The notes beneath the pieces are model-generated. The model ran no database searches, was not told the origin of the DNA, and was given only the letters and a program-made list of their open reading frames with translations. 38,012 bases of DNA from Bryobacterales bacterium (lineage in GTDB: Bacteria; Acidobacteriota; Terriglobia; Bryobacterales; Bryobacteraceae): positions 1 to 38,012 of the forward strand of contig PLRJ01000082.1 in the NCBI GenBank assembly GCA_003163855.1, read 5' to 3'. Both the position numbers and the translations under genes were made by a program. Positions 26,444-33,952 of the stretch are shown piece by piece. Each line of letters starts with the position of its first letter. Positions within the stretch are counted from its first letter, which is position 1.

Positions 26444-29400
26444 TTAGCGTGAAATTCCTTCGTAGTAAGGCCTCATCAAGTCCTGCATAGTGAAAACCTT
26501 TCCGTCCTTGATCACGACCTGGACATTGGCCATGTCTTTGACGTCGGTGAGTGGGTCGCCTGAGACGATGACGAGATCGGCCAGTTTTCCTACTTCCACC
26601 GATCCGAGGTCGGAAAAGACTCCGAATGCCTTAGCTGGCATGACGGTGGCGGTCTGAAGAGCTTCCCAGGGCTTCAATTGACCGAAGCGCACCTGTGCGC
26701 GCAGGTTTAGATGGAGCGCAGTGGCGACGCTGTCGATGGGAGAGTCGGTTCCAGCCAGTACCAAGGCGCCGGCGTGAATTAGAGTCGCTACCGTTGTCTC
26801 TTCCTCGTGGAGGGTTTTCATGGAACCGGCCGTACTTGGAAGGGCAGGCGGCCCGTCTTTCGTATTGGGACGCTTGCCCATTAAAGAATCACGCTTAGAG
26901 CGCAAAATGAACTGGTCCCAGGGCGTGTTCAAGATGCGCAGACGGGGATCGTCCACCATGCTCAAGTCCATTCCATAAAGAGGGAAGGAAGAGAACGGTG
27001 TCGAGATGACGTACTGACCGGCTGCGGTCCACAACTTCAGGGCGTCAGAATAAGTTACGCCGGTGAGCGAGCGGGTGTAGGCAAAACCCAGGCGTGCGGT
27101 TGCACTGATGTGGGTAATGCCATCTACCCCGTAGGCCAAGCCTGGCATCATGTAATGCGATGCCGTGGTTACGCCCATTTGGCTGTGAGCGAACTCGGTA
27201 ACGGTGCGCTGCATTTCATCGTTAAGGCGAACGTAGGTTTTGAGGTTGTCGTAGTGCAGGGCTTTGGCGCGCGACAGTTCCAGGTCGAGTTGGGCAGCGC
27301 TGGTGACGGGACGCATGAAGTTGTAGTAGATGCGTTCTCCATCTATGGCTTCGCCGGTGGCGAAATAGCGTGGACCGACGCGGGCACCGGAGGCGAATGC
27401 TTCGCGGGTCTCGATGGCGCGGTAGGCTGGATCACCCTGCGACTGCAATTCGGTGACGCCGTAGGCGAGCCACAAGCGGCCGAGTTTATCGCCATAGAAT
27501 TTCCCGCTGATCCATTGATGTGTGTGGGACTCCCATAAGCCGGGCGTGACGGTGAAGCGCGAAGCATCCACGAACTTCGCTCCAGCGGCAATGGCGGCTT
27601 TCTGCGCTTCGTCATTATGCGGAGTGATGCTCTCGATCCGTTTGTTGGCGATGACGATATCGACGTCGCTCTGCAGGTCGGGTCCGAGACCGTTCCACAG
27701 ATGGCCTGCGCGAACGAATGTGCGCGGGTCGGGCGGTGGGGCGGACCATTCCAAGTTGAGAGGAATTGTCTTCGCCGTGCCGCCAAGTGCCGAAATGGCG
27801 CGCAACGTTCCGTTTGACAAGTAGAGCAGCGTTTTGGAATCGCCAGACCAGGAAGGTGCGTCGGTTGCTTCTTTGTTGAGTTGGCGGGCGGGTCCAGCGG
27901 GAAGGCCGTCTCTGCCGACGGGCGCAAGCCAGAGCAGGCTGTTCATGACGAACGCCAGATGCTTGCCGTCGGGCGAATAGACAGGACCGTCTTCGCCGCG
28001 TGTACTCAAGGAGCCGAAGGGTGCGGGTTCGCTGTATTTCACGGCATTGGTCTTCAAATTCGCAGTGAGGATCTGACTGGTGCCTTCGCGAAAGCGGCGG
28101 GTGTAGGGCAGCAAGGCGCCGATTGAAATGGCCGTGCTATCGGCCGACCAGGATGGTTTCGACGGGGCGAAGTGACCTTTGATGACGTCTTTGAATTCGC
28201 CGGTGGCGACTTGCGCGACATAGGTAATGCCGCCTTCATTCTGGAAGGCAATCTGTTTGCCATCGGGTGACCAGGCGGCCGCGACCTGAGCGGCGATCAT
28301 CGGCTTGGTGAGCAGTTTTTCTTGCCTGGTTTCGAGGTTGAGGATGTAAATCGCCTCAAAGCCGTTTTTGTCGGACGAGTAGGCAATGCTTTTGCCGTCG
28401 GGCGACCAGGCGGGATCCTCTTTGTAAAAGGTGTCGTTGGTCAGTGACTGCGGCTTTTCGCCGATCTTCATGAGCCATAGCTGATTCAGAGCTTCGAACA
28501 GGACTTGTTTGCCATCGGGCGACAGCGTGGGGCTAACGATGCCCAAGGCTTGTTCAGGCATGGCGTGGGTGAAGTCGATTTTGCGGCGATCGTAGGGAGC
28601 TTTGTGAATGTTGAAGGTCGCTTCGAAGGGGATTGTCCTGGGCTCTTCGCCTACCTTGCTGGTAACTATTTTGCCGTTGGCGGTGTAGAGCAATTCATCC
28701 GGACCGAGCCAGGTAGCGGGAAAGGGAAAAACGTCGTCGAGCTTTAGCGGCTTGTCGGCAATCATCATGTTGCTCTTTCCGATGGAAACCTGTACGTAGG
28801 AGACTTGCGAGCCATCGGGTGACCAGGCGGGTGACTCCAAACGCGTCTGCGGGGGCGCGGTGATGATAGTGCGCGGCTTACCCCCGGCGATTTTAAGAGC
28901 CTGAATGGTTGTGCCGTTCGCGCCGACGCCGCTGATGAAGGCGATCTCTGAGCCATCTTCAGACCAGGCCGGTTCATATTCGTCGGCGTTATCGGAGGTC
29001 CATTGGGTGAGTGCGCCGTTGGCTATATTGACGACCCAGATGTCGTAGCTGCCTTTGAAAGCGCGATCGGAAGCAAAGGCGATGCGCTTGCCGTCGGGTG
29101 AGAAGCAGGGTTCGCGGTCGTCGCCGTGGCCGGTGGTGATCTGGCGCAGACCGGTGCCGTCGGGCTTCATGATCCAGATGTGAAAAGTGCCGCCTTTATA
29201 GGCTTCAAAGGCGATTAAATCACCTTTCGGGGAATAGGCGGGCCGGGCAGCTTCGAGAAACGGATCGGTCAGCGCTTTGGCGGTTCCGCCTTCGAAAGGC
29301 AGCGACCACAGCACGCCCTGTAAATCCATGACGATAGTTTTGCGATCGGGCGAAAGCGTGGCGGCAATGTTGGTGCCTTCGTTGACCGTTACGCTGGTAT

Positions 29401-29467
29401 CAGCCATCAAAAGCGCCGATTGCATTAAGACGAGAAATATAGTCTTCAAAACAGTGAGGGTACCCAT
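26444..29467 (-). CDS. TolB-propeller / amidohydrolase fusion
   Basis: The protein has 1007 residues and is secreted (MGTLTVLKTIFLVLMQSALLMA). About residues 30-590 hold at least nine PD40/TolB-like propeller blades (SPDGKRIAFAS, SPDGKSIAYSSD, SPDGKQIAFQN and others). About 600-1000 form an amidohydrolase TIM barrel. The metal site shows HTH in LWESHTHQW near residue 648, later His in TASHYM and GITHISA, and the Asp of AGTDSP. The final LGSVEVGKLADLVIV is the standard end of the family. It is likely an exported hydrolase for peptides or cyclic amides. The frame runs open for 206 codons upstream, but that part is the antisense of ubiX. ATG 29467 with the signal peptide is the true start. Confidence 0.9.
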   Translation of the reverse strand: MGTLTVLKTIFLVLMQSALLMADTSVTVNEGTNIAATLSPDRKTIVMDLQGVLWSLPFEGGTAKALTDPFLEAARPAYSPKGDLIAFEAYKGGTFHIWIMKPDGTGLRQITTGHGDDREPCFSPDGKRIAFASDRAFKGSYDIWVVNIANGALTQWTSDNADEYEPAWSEDGSEIAFISGVGANGTTIQALKIAGGKPRTIITAPPQTRLESPAWSPDGSQVSYVQVSIGKSNMMIADKPLKLDDVFPFPATWLGPDELLYTANGKIVTSKVGEEPRTIPFEATFNIHKAPYDRRKIDFTHAMPEQALGIVSPTLSPDGKQVLFEALNQLWLMKIGEKPQSLTNDTFYKEDPAWSPDGKSIAYSSDKNGFEAIYILNLETRQEKLLTKPMIAAQVAAAWSPDGKQIAFQNEGGITYVAQVATGEFKDVIKGHFAPSKPSWSADSTAISIGALLPYTRRFREGTSQILTANLKTNAVKYSEPAPFGSLSTRGEDGPVYSPDGKHLAFVMNSLLWLAPVGRDGLPAGPARQLNKEATDAPSWSGDSKTLLYLSNGTLRAISALGGTAKTIPLNLEWSAPPPDPRTFVRAGHLWNGLGPDLQSDVDIVIANKRIESITPHNDEAQKAAIAAGAKFVDASRFTVTPGLWESHTHQWISGKFYGDKLGRLWLAYGVTELQSQGDPAYRAIETREAFASGARVGPRYFATGEAIDGERIYYNFMRPVTSAAQLDLELSRAKALHYDNLKTYVRLNDEMQRTVTEFAHSQMGVTTASHYMMPGLAYGVDGITHISATARLGFAYTRSLTGVTYSDALKLWTAAGQYVISTPFSSFPLYGMDLSMVDDPRLRILNTPWDQFILRSKRDSLMGKRPNTKDGPPALPSTAGSMKTLHEEETTVATLIHAGALVLAGTDSPIDSVATALHLNLRAQVRFGQLKPWEALQTATVMPAKAFGVFSDLGSVEVGKLADLVIVSGDPLTDVKDMANVQVVIKDGKVFTMQDLMRPYYEGISR

Positions 29468-29518
29468 TTCCCAGCGCGAAGGCAAGCTGCGCGAAGCGCG
29501 ACAGGCGATGATCGAAGC

Positions 29519-30076
29519 ATGCGACTTGTTGTCGGCGTTACCGGCGCCTCTGGGGCAATCTTTGGCATCCGCACGCTGCAGGCGTTGAAAGCGCTGGATG
29601 TGGAAACGCACCTGGTGCTGAGTAAGTGGGCGCGCACCACGATTGCCCACGAGACCAGCTTCTCGATGGAAGCGGTGGAGAAGCTGGCCAGTTGTGTTTA
29701 TAACGCGGACAACCAGGCGGCGCCGATTTCCAGCGGATCGTTCCGGACGGACGGCATGATTGTGGCGCCCTGCAGCATGAAGACGCTGGCGGCCATTCGG
29801 GCCGGTTTCGGCGATAGCCTTATTAGCCGTGCGGCCGATGTGACGTTGAAGGAGCGGCGGAAACTGGTTTTGATGGCGCGGGAGAGTCCGTTGAATGAGA
29901 TTCATCTGGAGAATATGCTTACTTTGTCGCGAATGGGCGTTACTATTCTGCCTCCAGTTCCAGGGTTTTACAGCAACCCGCAAACGATTGACGACCTGGT
30001 GAATCATATTGTGGGGCGGTTGCTGGATCAATTTGGTTTGGACATGCCAGGGATGGAGCGGTGGAGTGGGTTCTGA
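29519..30076 (+). CDS. ubiX: UbiX-type flavin prenyltransferase
   Basis: This 185-residue enzyme joins dimethylallyl phosphate to reduced FMN, giving the prenylated FMN cofactor needed by UbiD decarboxylases. The family motifs are visible: VGVTGASGAIFGIRTLQAL, the HLVLSKWA and SGSFRTDGMIVAPCSMKTLA segments, SLISRAADVTLKERRKLVLM and the late RESPLNEIHLENMLTLSRMG. No ubiD is in the window. Its TGA overlaps the ATG of atpZ as TGATG, so it is translated together with the F0 genes. This may link respiratory-quinone synthesis with energy conversion, which is an inference. It is divergent from the amidohydrolase gene by 51 bases. Confidence 0.94.
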   Translation: MRLVVGVTGASGAIFGIRTLQALKALDVETHLVLSKWARTTIAHETSFSMEAVEKLASCVYNADNQAAPISSGSFRTDGMIVAPCSMKTLAAIRAGFGDSLISRAADVTLKERRKLVLMARESPLNEIHLENMLTLSRMGVTILPPVPGFYSNPQTIDDLVNHIVGRLLDQFGLDMPGMERWSGF

Positions 30077-30288
30077 TGCCGACAAAGCCAGCTAGTTCGT
30101 TCACTTGGCTGGGAAAGTATCTTTCCATGGCGCTGGTGCTGCCTTCGTCGGTGGTTGCCGGTTATTTTATGGGATCGGTGGCGGACCATTACTGGCACCA
30201 TCCGATACTACGAGCCGCTGGCATTTTTCTTGGGATGACGGGCGGTATTGTTCATGTCTTTCAGGAGCTTAGCCGGGACAGCAAATGA
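30076..30288 (+). CDS. atpZ: AtpZ-like F0 assembly protein
   Basis: This 70-residue protein has two membrane helices (about 13-35 and 45-62). The pattern GKYLSMALVLPSSVVAGYFMGSVAD, then GIFLGMTGGIVHVF, is that of AtpZ/AtpQ-like small proteins near F0 operons, proposed to help c-ring or magnesium-linked assembly. ATG 30076 overlaps the ubiX stop. The end overlaps the atpI start as ATGA. Identification rests on pattern and position. Confidence 0.8.
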   Translation: MPTKPASSFTWLGKYLSMALVLPSSVVAGYFMGSVADHYWHHPILRAAGIFLGMTGGIVHVFQELSRDSK

Positions 30289-30644
30289 CGGTGCGGCATC
30301 TGTACTGGTTGACGATTGCGTTTGGAGTTGCAGGCTGCATCGCTTACTCCGCAGTGCAAGGCTTCCGGCTGGGTTTGGCGTTTTTGCTTGGAGCCGGGAT
30401 TTCGCTAGTTAATCTCTGGCTGTTCAATTATTTAGCCGGATCGCTGGCGCCGTCTACAAGCGAAAACAAGCCATGGTCGGCGCGGGCTTTTGTTAGTCGG
30501 TATCTGCTACTTTTCGCCGGCGGCTATGCCATAATTAGAGCTTTGGGCGTGAATCCGCTGCCCGTGGTGCTAGGCCTACTTACCAGCACAGCGGCCGTAG
30601 TGGTCGCCTCCATAGCAGAACTATTTCGTCCTTCAACGCCATAA
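30285..30644 (+). CDS. atpI: ATP synthase subunit I (AtpI)
   Basis: This 119-residue membrane protein has four likely helices (about 6-24, 26-46, 66-85 and 91-110), the size and layout of AtpI. It helps assemble the c-ring and is not part of the final enzyme. The motif GLAFLLGAGISLVNLWLF resembles the conserved Gly- and Asn-bearing helix of the family. The start overlaps atpZ and the end is 15 bases before atpB. Sequence conservation in this family is low, so context weighs heavily. Confidence 0.8.
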   Translation: MTVRHLYWLTIAFGVAGCIAYSAVQGFRLGLAFLLGAGISLVNLWLFNYLAGSLAPSTSENKPWSARAFVSRYLLLFAGGYAIIRALGVNPLPVVLGLLTSTAAVVVASIAELFRPSTP

Positions 30645-30659
30645 TCCTTCACCCCACAA

Positions 30660-31391
30660 ATGGAACAACAACTCTGGATCACCAGCCTTTTTAACCGCGT
30701 TCTGGCCGGTCCCGCCGATAGTTTTCTAACTGCCGTCAAAGTGCCGGCTGCCGATCCGGTCCATCCGTTTGCCGACTGGTTCGTTTGCGAAGTGCTTGTG
30801 GTGGCGTTCATGGTGCTGCTGTTTGCGTATCTGCGGAGCAAGCTTTCGGTGGATACGCCGGGCAAGACGCAGCATACGTTTGAGCTTGCGTACGAATTCT
30901 TCAAAGCTTCGACAGAAGAAGTGGTGGGGCACGACGGCCTGAAGTACATTCCTTTTTTCGGGACCATTTTCCTGTTCATACTGTTCATGAACCTGATAGG
31001 GCTGATGCCGTTTTTCGAATCGCCGACGATGTACACGATGGTGCCGCTGGGACTGGCGGTGTGCACCTTTTTCTTCTATCACTTCACCGGTCTGCGCGCG
31101 AACGGATTGGGGTACATCAAGCAATTTCTTGGACCGTTCTGGTGGCTGGCCTGGCTGATGCTGCCGATTGAACTGATCAGCCACTTTGCGCGCCCGCTGT
31201 CGCTTACCGTTCGTCTCTATGCCAACATGTTCGCCGGAGAACAGGTGTATCTGACGTTCGTGATGCTGACCAAGCTGATTCTGCCTGTGGTCTTCATTGG
31301 ACTGCACCTGTTTGTCGGGTTCCTGCAGGCCTACATTTTCATGCTGCTCGCTATGGTCTACGTCGGTGGCGCCGTATCGCATGAGCACTAA
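30660..31391 (+). CDS. atpB: F0 ATP synthase subunit a
   Basis: This 243-residue inner-membrane protein forms the ion channel next to the c-ring. The conserved helix reads LSLTVRLYANMFAGE, containing the essential Arg and the following Glu. Helix GLMPFFESPTMYTMVPLG and the C-terminal FVGFLQAYIFMLLAMVYVG (family Gln and Tyr) are complete. It lies downstream of atpI and upstream of atpE with a 100-base gap that holds a short hairpin around ACCACCTCCTGGT. The gap may tune expression of the much more abundant c subunit. Confidence 0.96.
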   Translation: MEQQLWITSLFNRVLAGPADSFLTAVKVPAADPVHPFADWFVCEVLVVAFMVLLFAYLRSKLSVDTPGKTQHTFELAYEFFKASTEEVVGHDGLKYIPFFGTIFLFILFMNLIGLMPFFESPTMYTMVPLGLAVCTFFFYHFTGLRANGLGYIKQFLGPFWWLAWLMLPIELISHFARPLSLTVRLYANMFAGEQVYLTFVMLTKLILPVVFIGLHLFVGFLQAYIFMLLAMVYVGGAVSHEH

Positions 31392-31491
31392 TCGCTTTTG
31401 CTTGCCAGTGTGAGCGCCCGTCGTCCCAACGCTCGGTGTCGAACCACCTCCTGGTGCGCAATACCAACGCAACTTAAATTAGGAGAAATAA

Positions 31492-31794
31492 GTGAAAAAC
31501 AAAATGCTGTTGCTGATGGTCACGATGATGGCCCTGGCAACTCCGATCTTTGCGCAGGACAGCGCGGCTGCGAGTGCGGATGCAACGCGGCGCGCGGCTG
31601 CTTACATTGCTATGGGCATTGCCTCCGGCTTGTGCGGCCTGGGACAGGGACGCGCGACGGCTTCTGCCGCCGAAGCTATGGCCCGCAACCCTGGCGCTAT
31701 TGCGGCTATCCGCGTGGCGCTGATTCTGGGACTGGTGCTGATTGAGTCGCTGGCATTGTACACGCTGGTTATTACCTTCATCGTCCAAAAGTAA
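31492..31794 (+). CDS. atpE: F0 ATP synthase subunit c with signal peptide
   Basis: This 100-residue, two-helix protein is preceded by a 22-residue hydrophobic signal-like sequence (MKNKMLLLMVTMMALATPIFA). The loop RNPGA joins the helices. The ion-carrying Glu is E85. Q52, S86 and Y90 occupy the places that bind sodium in Ilyobacter-type rings, while the usual Pro four residues before the Gln is Cys here. The GTG at 31492 has AGGAG about six bases upstream. A strong terminator follows, and genes for b, delta and F1 subunits do not follow. Confidence 0.95.
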   Translation: MKNKMLLLMVTMMALATPIFAQDSAAASADATRRAAAYIAMGIASGLCGLGQGRATASAAEAMARNPGAIAAIRVALILGLVLIESLALYTLVITFIVQK

Positions 31795-31815
31795 ATCGAA
31801 TAAAATCCAATTAAG

Positions 31816-31844
31816 GCCTGCTGCTGAAGAGCGGCAGGCTTTTT
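31816..31844 (+). terminator. Rho-independent terminator after atpE
   Basis: GCCTGCTGCT pairs with AGCGGCAGGC through ten positions (one T-G wobble) around a GAAG loop, followed by TTTTTCCTTTT. It lies 22 bases after the atpE stop and closes the ubiX-atpZ-atpI-atpB-atpE operon just before the aldolase gene. Confidence 0.9.
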
Positions 31845-31855
31845 CCTTTTCCTAT

Positions 31856-32740
31856 ATGAAACTGCAAGGTATTTTCCCAGCACTTACAAGTTCGTTCGAT
31901 CATAATGGCGCATTGTATAAAGCCAAGGTGCTGCATAACGTAGATAAGCTGAACAAGCTTGCGCTTTCGGGCTACACGGTGTGCGGATCTACGGGCGAGA
32001 CACCGTTGCTGAGCACCGGGGAGCGGATTCAATTGATGGAGCTGGTGAAAGAGGCCGCAGCTCCGGGCAAGACTCTGATTGCGGGGGTGGGCGCGGAGAG
32101 CGTTCACGAGACTGTGGAAGTGGCGAACAAAGCGGCCGAGATCGGGTTCGATGTGGCGCTGGCGCTTACGCCGTTTTATTACCGCAATCAGATGCATAGG
32201 CCAGAGACACAGACGCTCTACTTCCGATCGGTAGCGGACCGTTCGAAGCTGCCGGTGCTGATCTACAACATTCCGCAAGTGACCGGGTATGACGTTCCGG
32301 TGGAGACGCTGGCCGAGCTTTCGCACCATCCCAACATTATTGGGATGAAAGACAGCTCGGGCAATATGGCCAAGATGCGCGAGACGGTGAAGGCGGTAAA
32401 GCCGGGTTTTCAAGTCCTGTGCGGGGCGGGCGGGGCGTTTTACGAAGCGTTCCAGATTGGGGCGGTGGGCGCGATTCTGGCGATTGCCAATCCGCTGCCA
32501 TATGCGTGCATTACGATCTGGGAGGCGTTTCGCATGCGCGAAGACGAGGCCGGAAAGAACTGGCAGGAGCGGATTTTGCCGGCGGCGAAGTTGATTGCTA
32601 CGAAGCATGGGATTCCGGGGTTGAAGTATGCGATGGATTTGAATGGGTATTATGGCGGGCCTCCGCGATTGCCGTTTGTGCCGCCGTCGGCCGAGGCGAA
32701 GGCGGAGTTGGATGCAGTGTTTGACGGGTTAAAGAGTTAG
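31856..32740 (+). CDS. DHDPS-family aldolase, HOGA1-like
   Basis: This 294-residue TIM-barrel aldolase has the Schiff-base Lys in NIIGMKDSSG and the catalytic Tyr in LIYNIP. The early motif is GSTGETP, not the GTTGE of true dihydrodipicolinate synthase. Several stretches (TPFYYRNQM, HPNIIGMKDS, HGIPGLK, GYYGGPPRLP) resemble mammalian HOGA1, the 4-hydroxy-2-oxoglutarate aldolase that ends hydroxyproline breakdown (pyruvate plus glyoxylate). This favours a degradative aldolase over lysine synthesis. The start is ATG 31856. The preceding terminator leaves little room for a separate promoter, which may overlap its T-rich end. Confidence 0.85.
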   Translation: MKLQGIFPALTSSFDHNGALYKAKVLHNVDKLNKLALSGYTVCGSTGETPLLSTGERIQLMELVKEAAAPGKTLIAGVGAESVHETVEVANKAAEIGFDVALALTPFYYRNQMHRPETQTLYFRSVADRSKLPVLIYNIPQVTGYDVPVETLAELSHHPNIIGMKDSSGNMAKMRETVKAVKPGFQVLCGAGGAFYEAFQIGAVGAILAIANPLPYACITIWEAFRMREDEAGKNWQERILPAAKLIATKHGIPGLKYAMDLNGYYGGPPRLPFVPPSAEAKAELDAVFDGLKS

Positions 32741-32910
32741 GTCGCACTGCGAGTAGGCATGGATGGGGAGCCGGACTCGGATGGAATTATTCGGGCGCAG
32801 CGGGTGACGATCAGAGATTAGAAGGCGCGAACGTCGACTGACCCCACGAGGACAAAGGAAGGCGAACTAGTAAAACGTGTGCAGGGGTCTAGCGCCGTCA
32901 TCGCTTCCTC

Positions 32911-33084
32911 CTGGCGCTGCCCGATACGTCGTGGTTTCACGCCCGTTCTGGATGGGCTTTCGACATCACGGGAACAAAGCCGGTCTTGCTTGGGGATCCG
33001 CACGATCCGACTGAGTTGAAGCAGTTCTCTTTCGGTTCGACAGCGAAGTTCCTGGCAGCGGTAGAAGCGAGCGTGCACCCGTAA
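32911..33084 (+). pseudogene. Possible gene fragment antisense to the end of blh
   Basis: A plus-strand frame of 57 residues (LALPDTSWFHARSGWAFDI.. to ..FLAAVEASVHP, stop TAA) reads like ordinary protein. It contains TKPVLLGDPHDP and a Phe-rich FSFGSTAKFL stretch. It has no proper start; an upstream in-frame TAG at 32890 limits it. I interpret it as the end of a lost gene. Its antisense strand codes for the non-homologous tail of the blh product. The family was not recognised. Confidence 0.35.
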
Positions 33085-33952
33085 GGCTAGCGGATGAGTT
33101 TCGTCGCCGCAGTTCGTTCAGCATCAAGTGCGGTACGGTGAGGGCGCTGAGCAGGATAAAGAGAGCCGAGGCATAGGATGTCAGGTTTTTGGGGCCAAGG
33201 GCGACAACTGCCGCAAGGGCGGTGAGTGATGCCAGCCAGGGAATAAGGCCACTGCGGAGTTGGCTCCACATAAGGACGGGAGAAAAGCGTCCACGGGCAT
33301 CTACGCTGCTGGTGAACAGATGCTCGGGCGTATGCCAGGCGCAGAAGAAAACGCCGAAGGCAAGCAACGGAGGGCAGCGCCAGAAGAGAAGAAGCTGAAG
33401 GCCTACAAGCGCGGCTTTGCTGCGAACGCCGGACATTGATCCGACAATGGCCATCGGCACGGCAATCCAAAGGATGAGGCCCGCGGACTGGGTGATGGCG
33501 CGCGCAAAGGATTGCATGGACAGGCCGCCTAACATGGTGGCGAAGATGGCGGTTACCTGCACTGGATGCCAGTAACAGGCGGCAGCGATGGGAATTGTGC
33601 CCATCGAGAGACCAGCGACGGCGCTTGCCGGAGTGAATGAGCCAAAGTCTGCTTCCGTGCCGAAGTGCCAGGCCGAGTAAAGCAGAAAGAGAGGCAGGGC
33701 GGCGCGGGGGGCGGACCACCAGAGCAGTCCGACAGTCGCCGCCAGAGCTAGGTAGGCGAAGACGAAGGCGGGTGCCCAGCGAGATCCGAGACGGGGTTCG
33801 AGCAGAGGCCTGGCGAGAACGCCATCGAAGGCGCCGTGCCAGATGGCGATGGCGATGGCAACCAGCACGAATGGTTCGGAGGGTGGGGCGAGGCTGGCTG
33901 CCGCGACGGCTACTGCAAAGAAGAGCAAGCGCCACAGTAAGAATTGATTCAC
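32966..33952 (-). CDS. blh: Brp/Blh-type beta-carotene 15,15'-dioxygenase
   Basis: This 328-residue membrane enzyme cleaves beta-carotene into two retinal molecules. Eight or so hydrophobic helices are seen. The iron-binding His pattern is present: H39 (WHGAFDG), H96 (SAWHFG), H207 and H211 (AWHTPEHLF), with a further H275 (TVPHLML). The spacing 57, 111, 4 is close to that of marine Blh. The homologous part ends near residue 281. The last 47 residues are polar, repetitive in Ser/Arg/Pro, and lie antisense to a separate gene fragment. The GTG start overlaps the cyclase stop as GTGA and has GGGAG seven bases upstream. It supplies the chromophore for the rhodopsin of the same operon. Confidence 0.92.
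   Translation of the reverse strand: MNQFLLWRLLFFAVAVAAASLAPPSEPFVLVAIAIAIWHGAFDGVLARPLLEPRLGSRWAPAFVFAYLALAATVGLLWWSAPRAALPLFLLYSAWHFGTEADFGSFTPASAVAGLSMGTIPIAAACYWHPVQVTAIFATMLGGLSMQSFARAITQSAGLILWIAVPMAIVGSMSGVRSKAALVGLQLLLFWRCPPLLAFGVFFCAWHTPEHLFTSSVDARGRFSPVLMWSQLRSGLIPWLASLTALAAVVALGPKNLTSYASALFILLSALTVPHLMLNELRRRNSSASLTGARSLLPLPGTSLSNRKRTASTQSDRADPQARPALFP

Noticed and set aside
29468..30085. A 206-codon upstream extension of the amidohydrolase reading frame on the minus strand
   Set aside because: It is the antisense of ubiX, is rich in Arg, His and Gln, and lacks any domain. The signal peptide starts at 29467.
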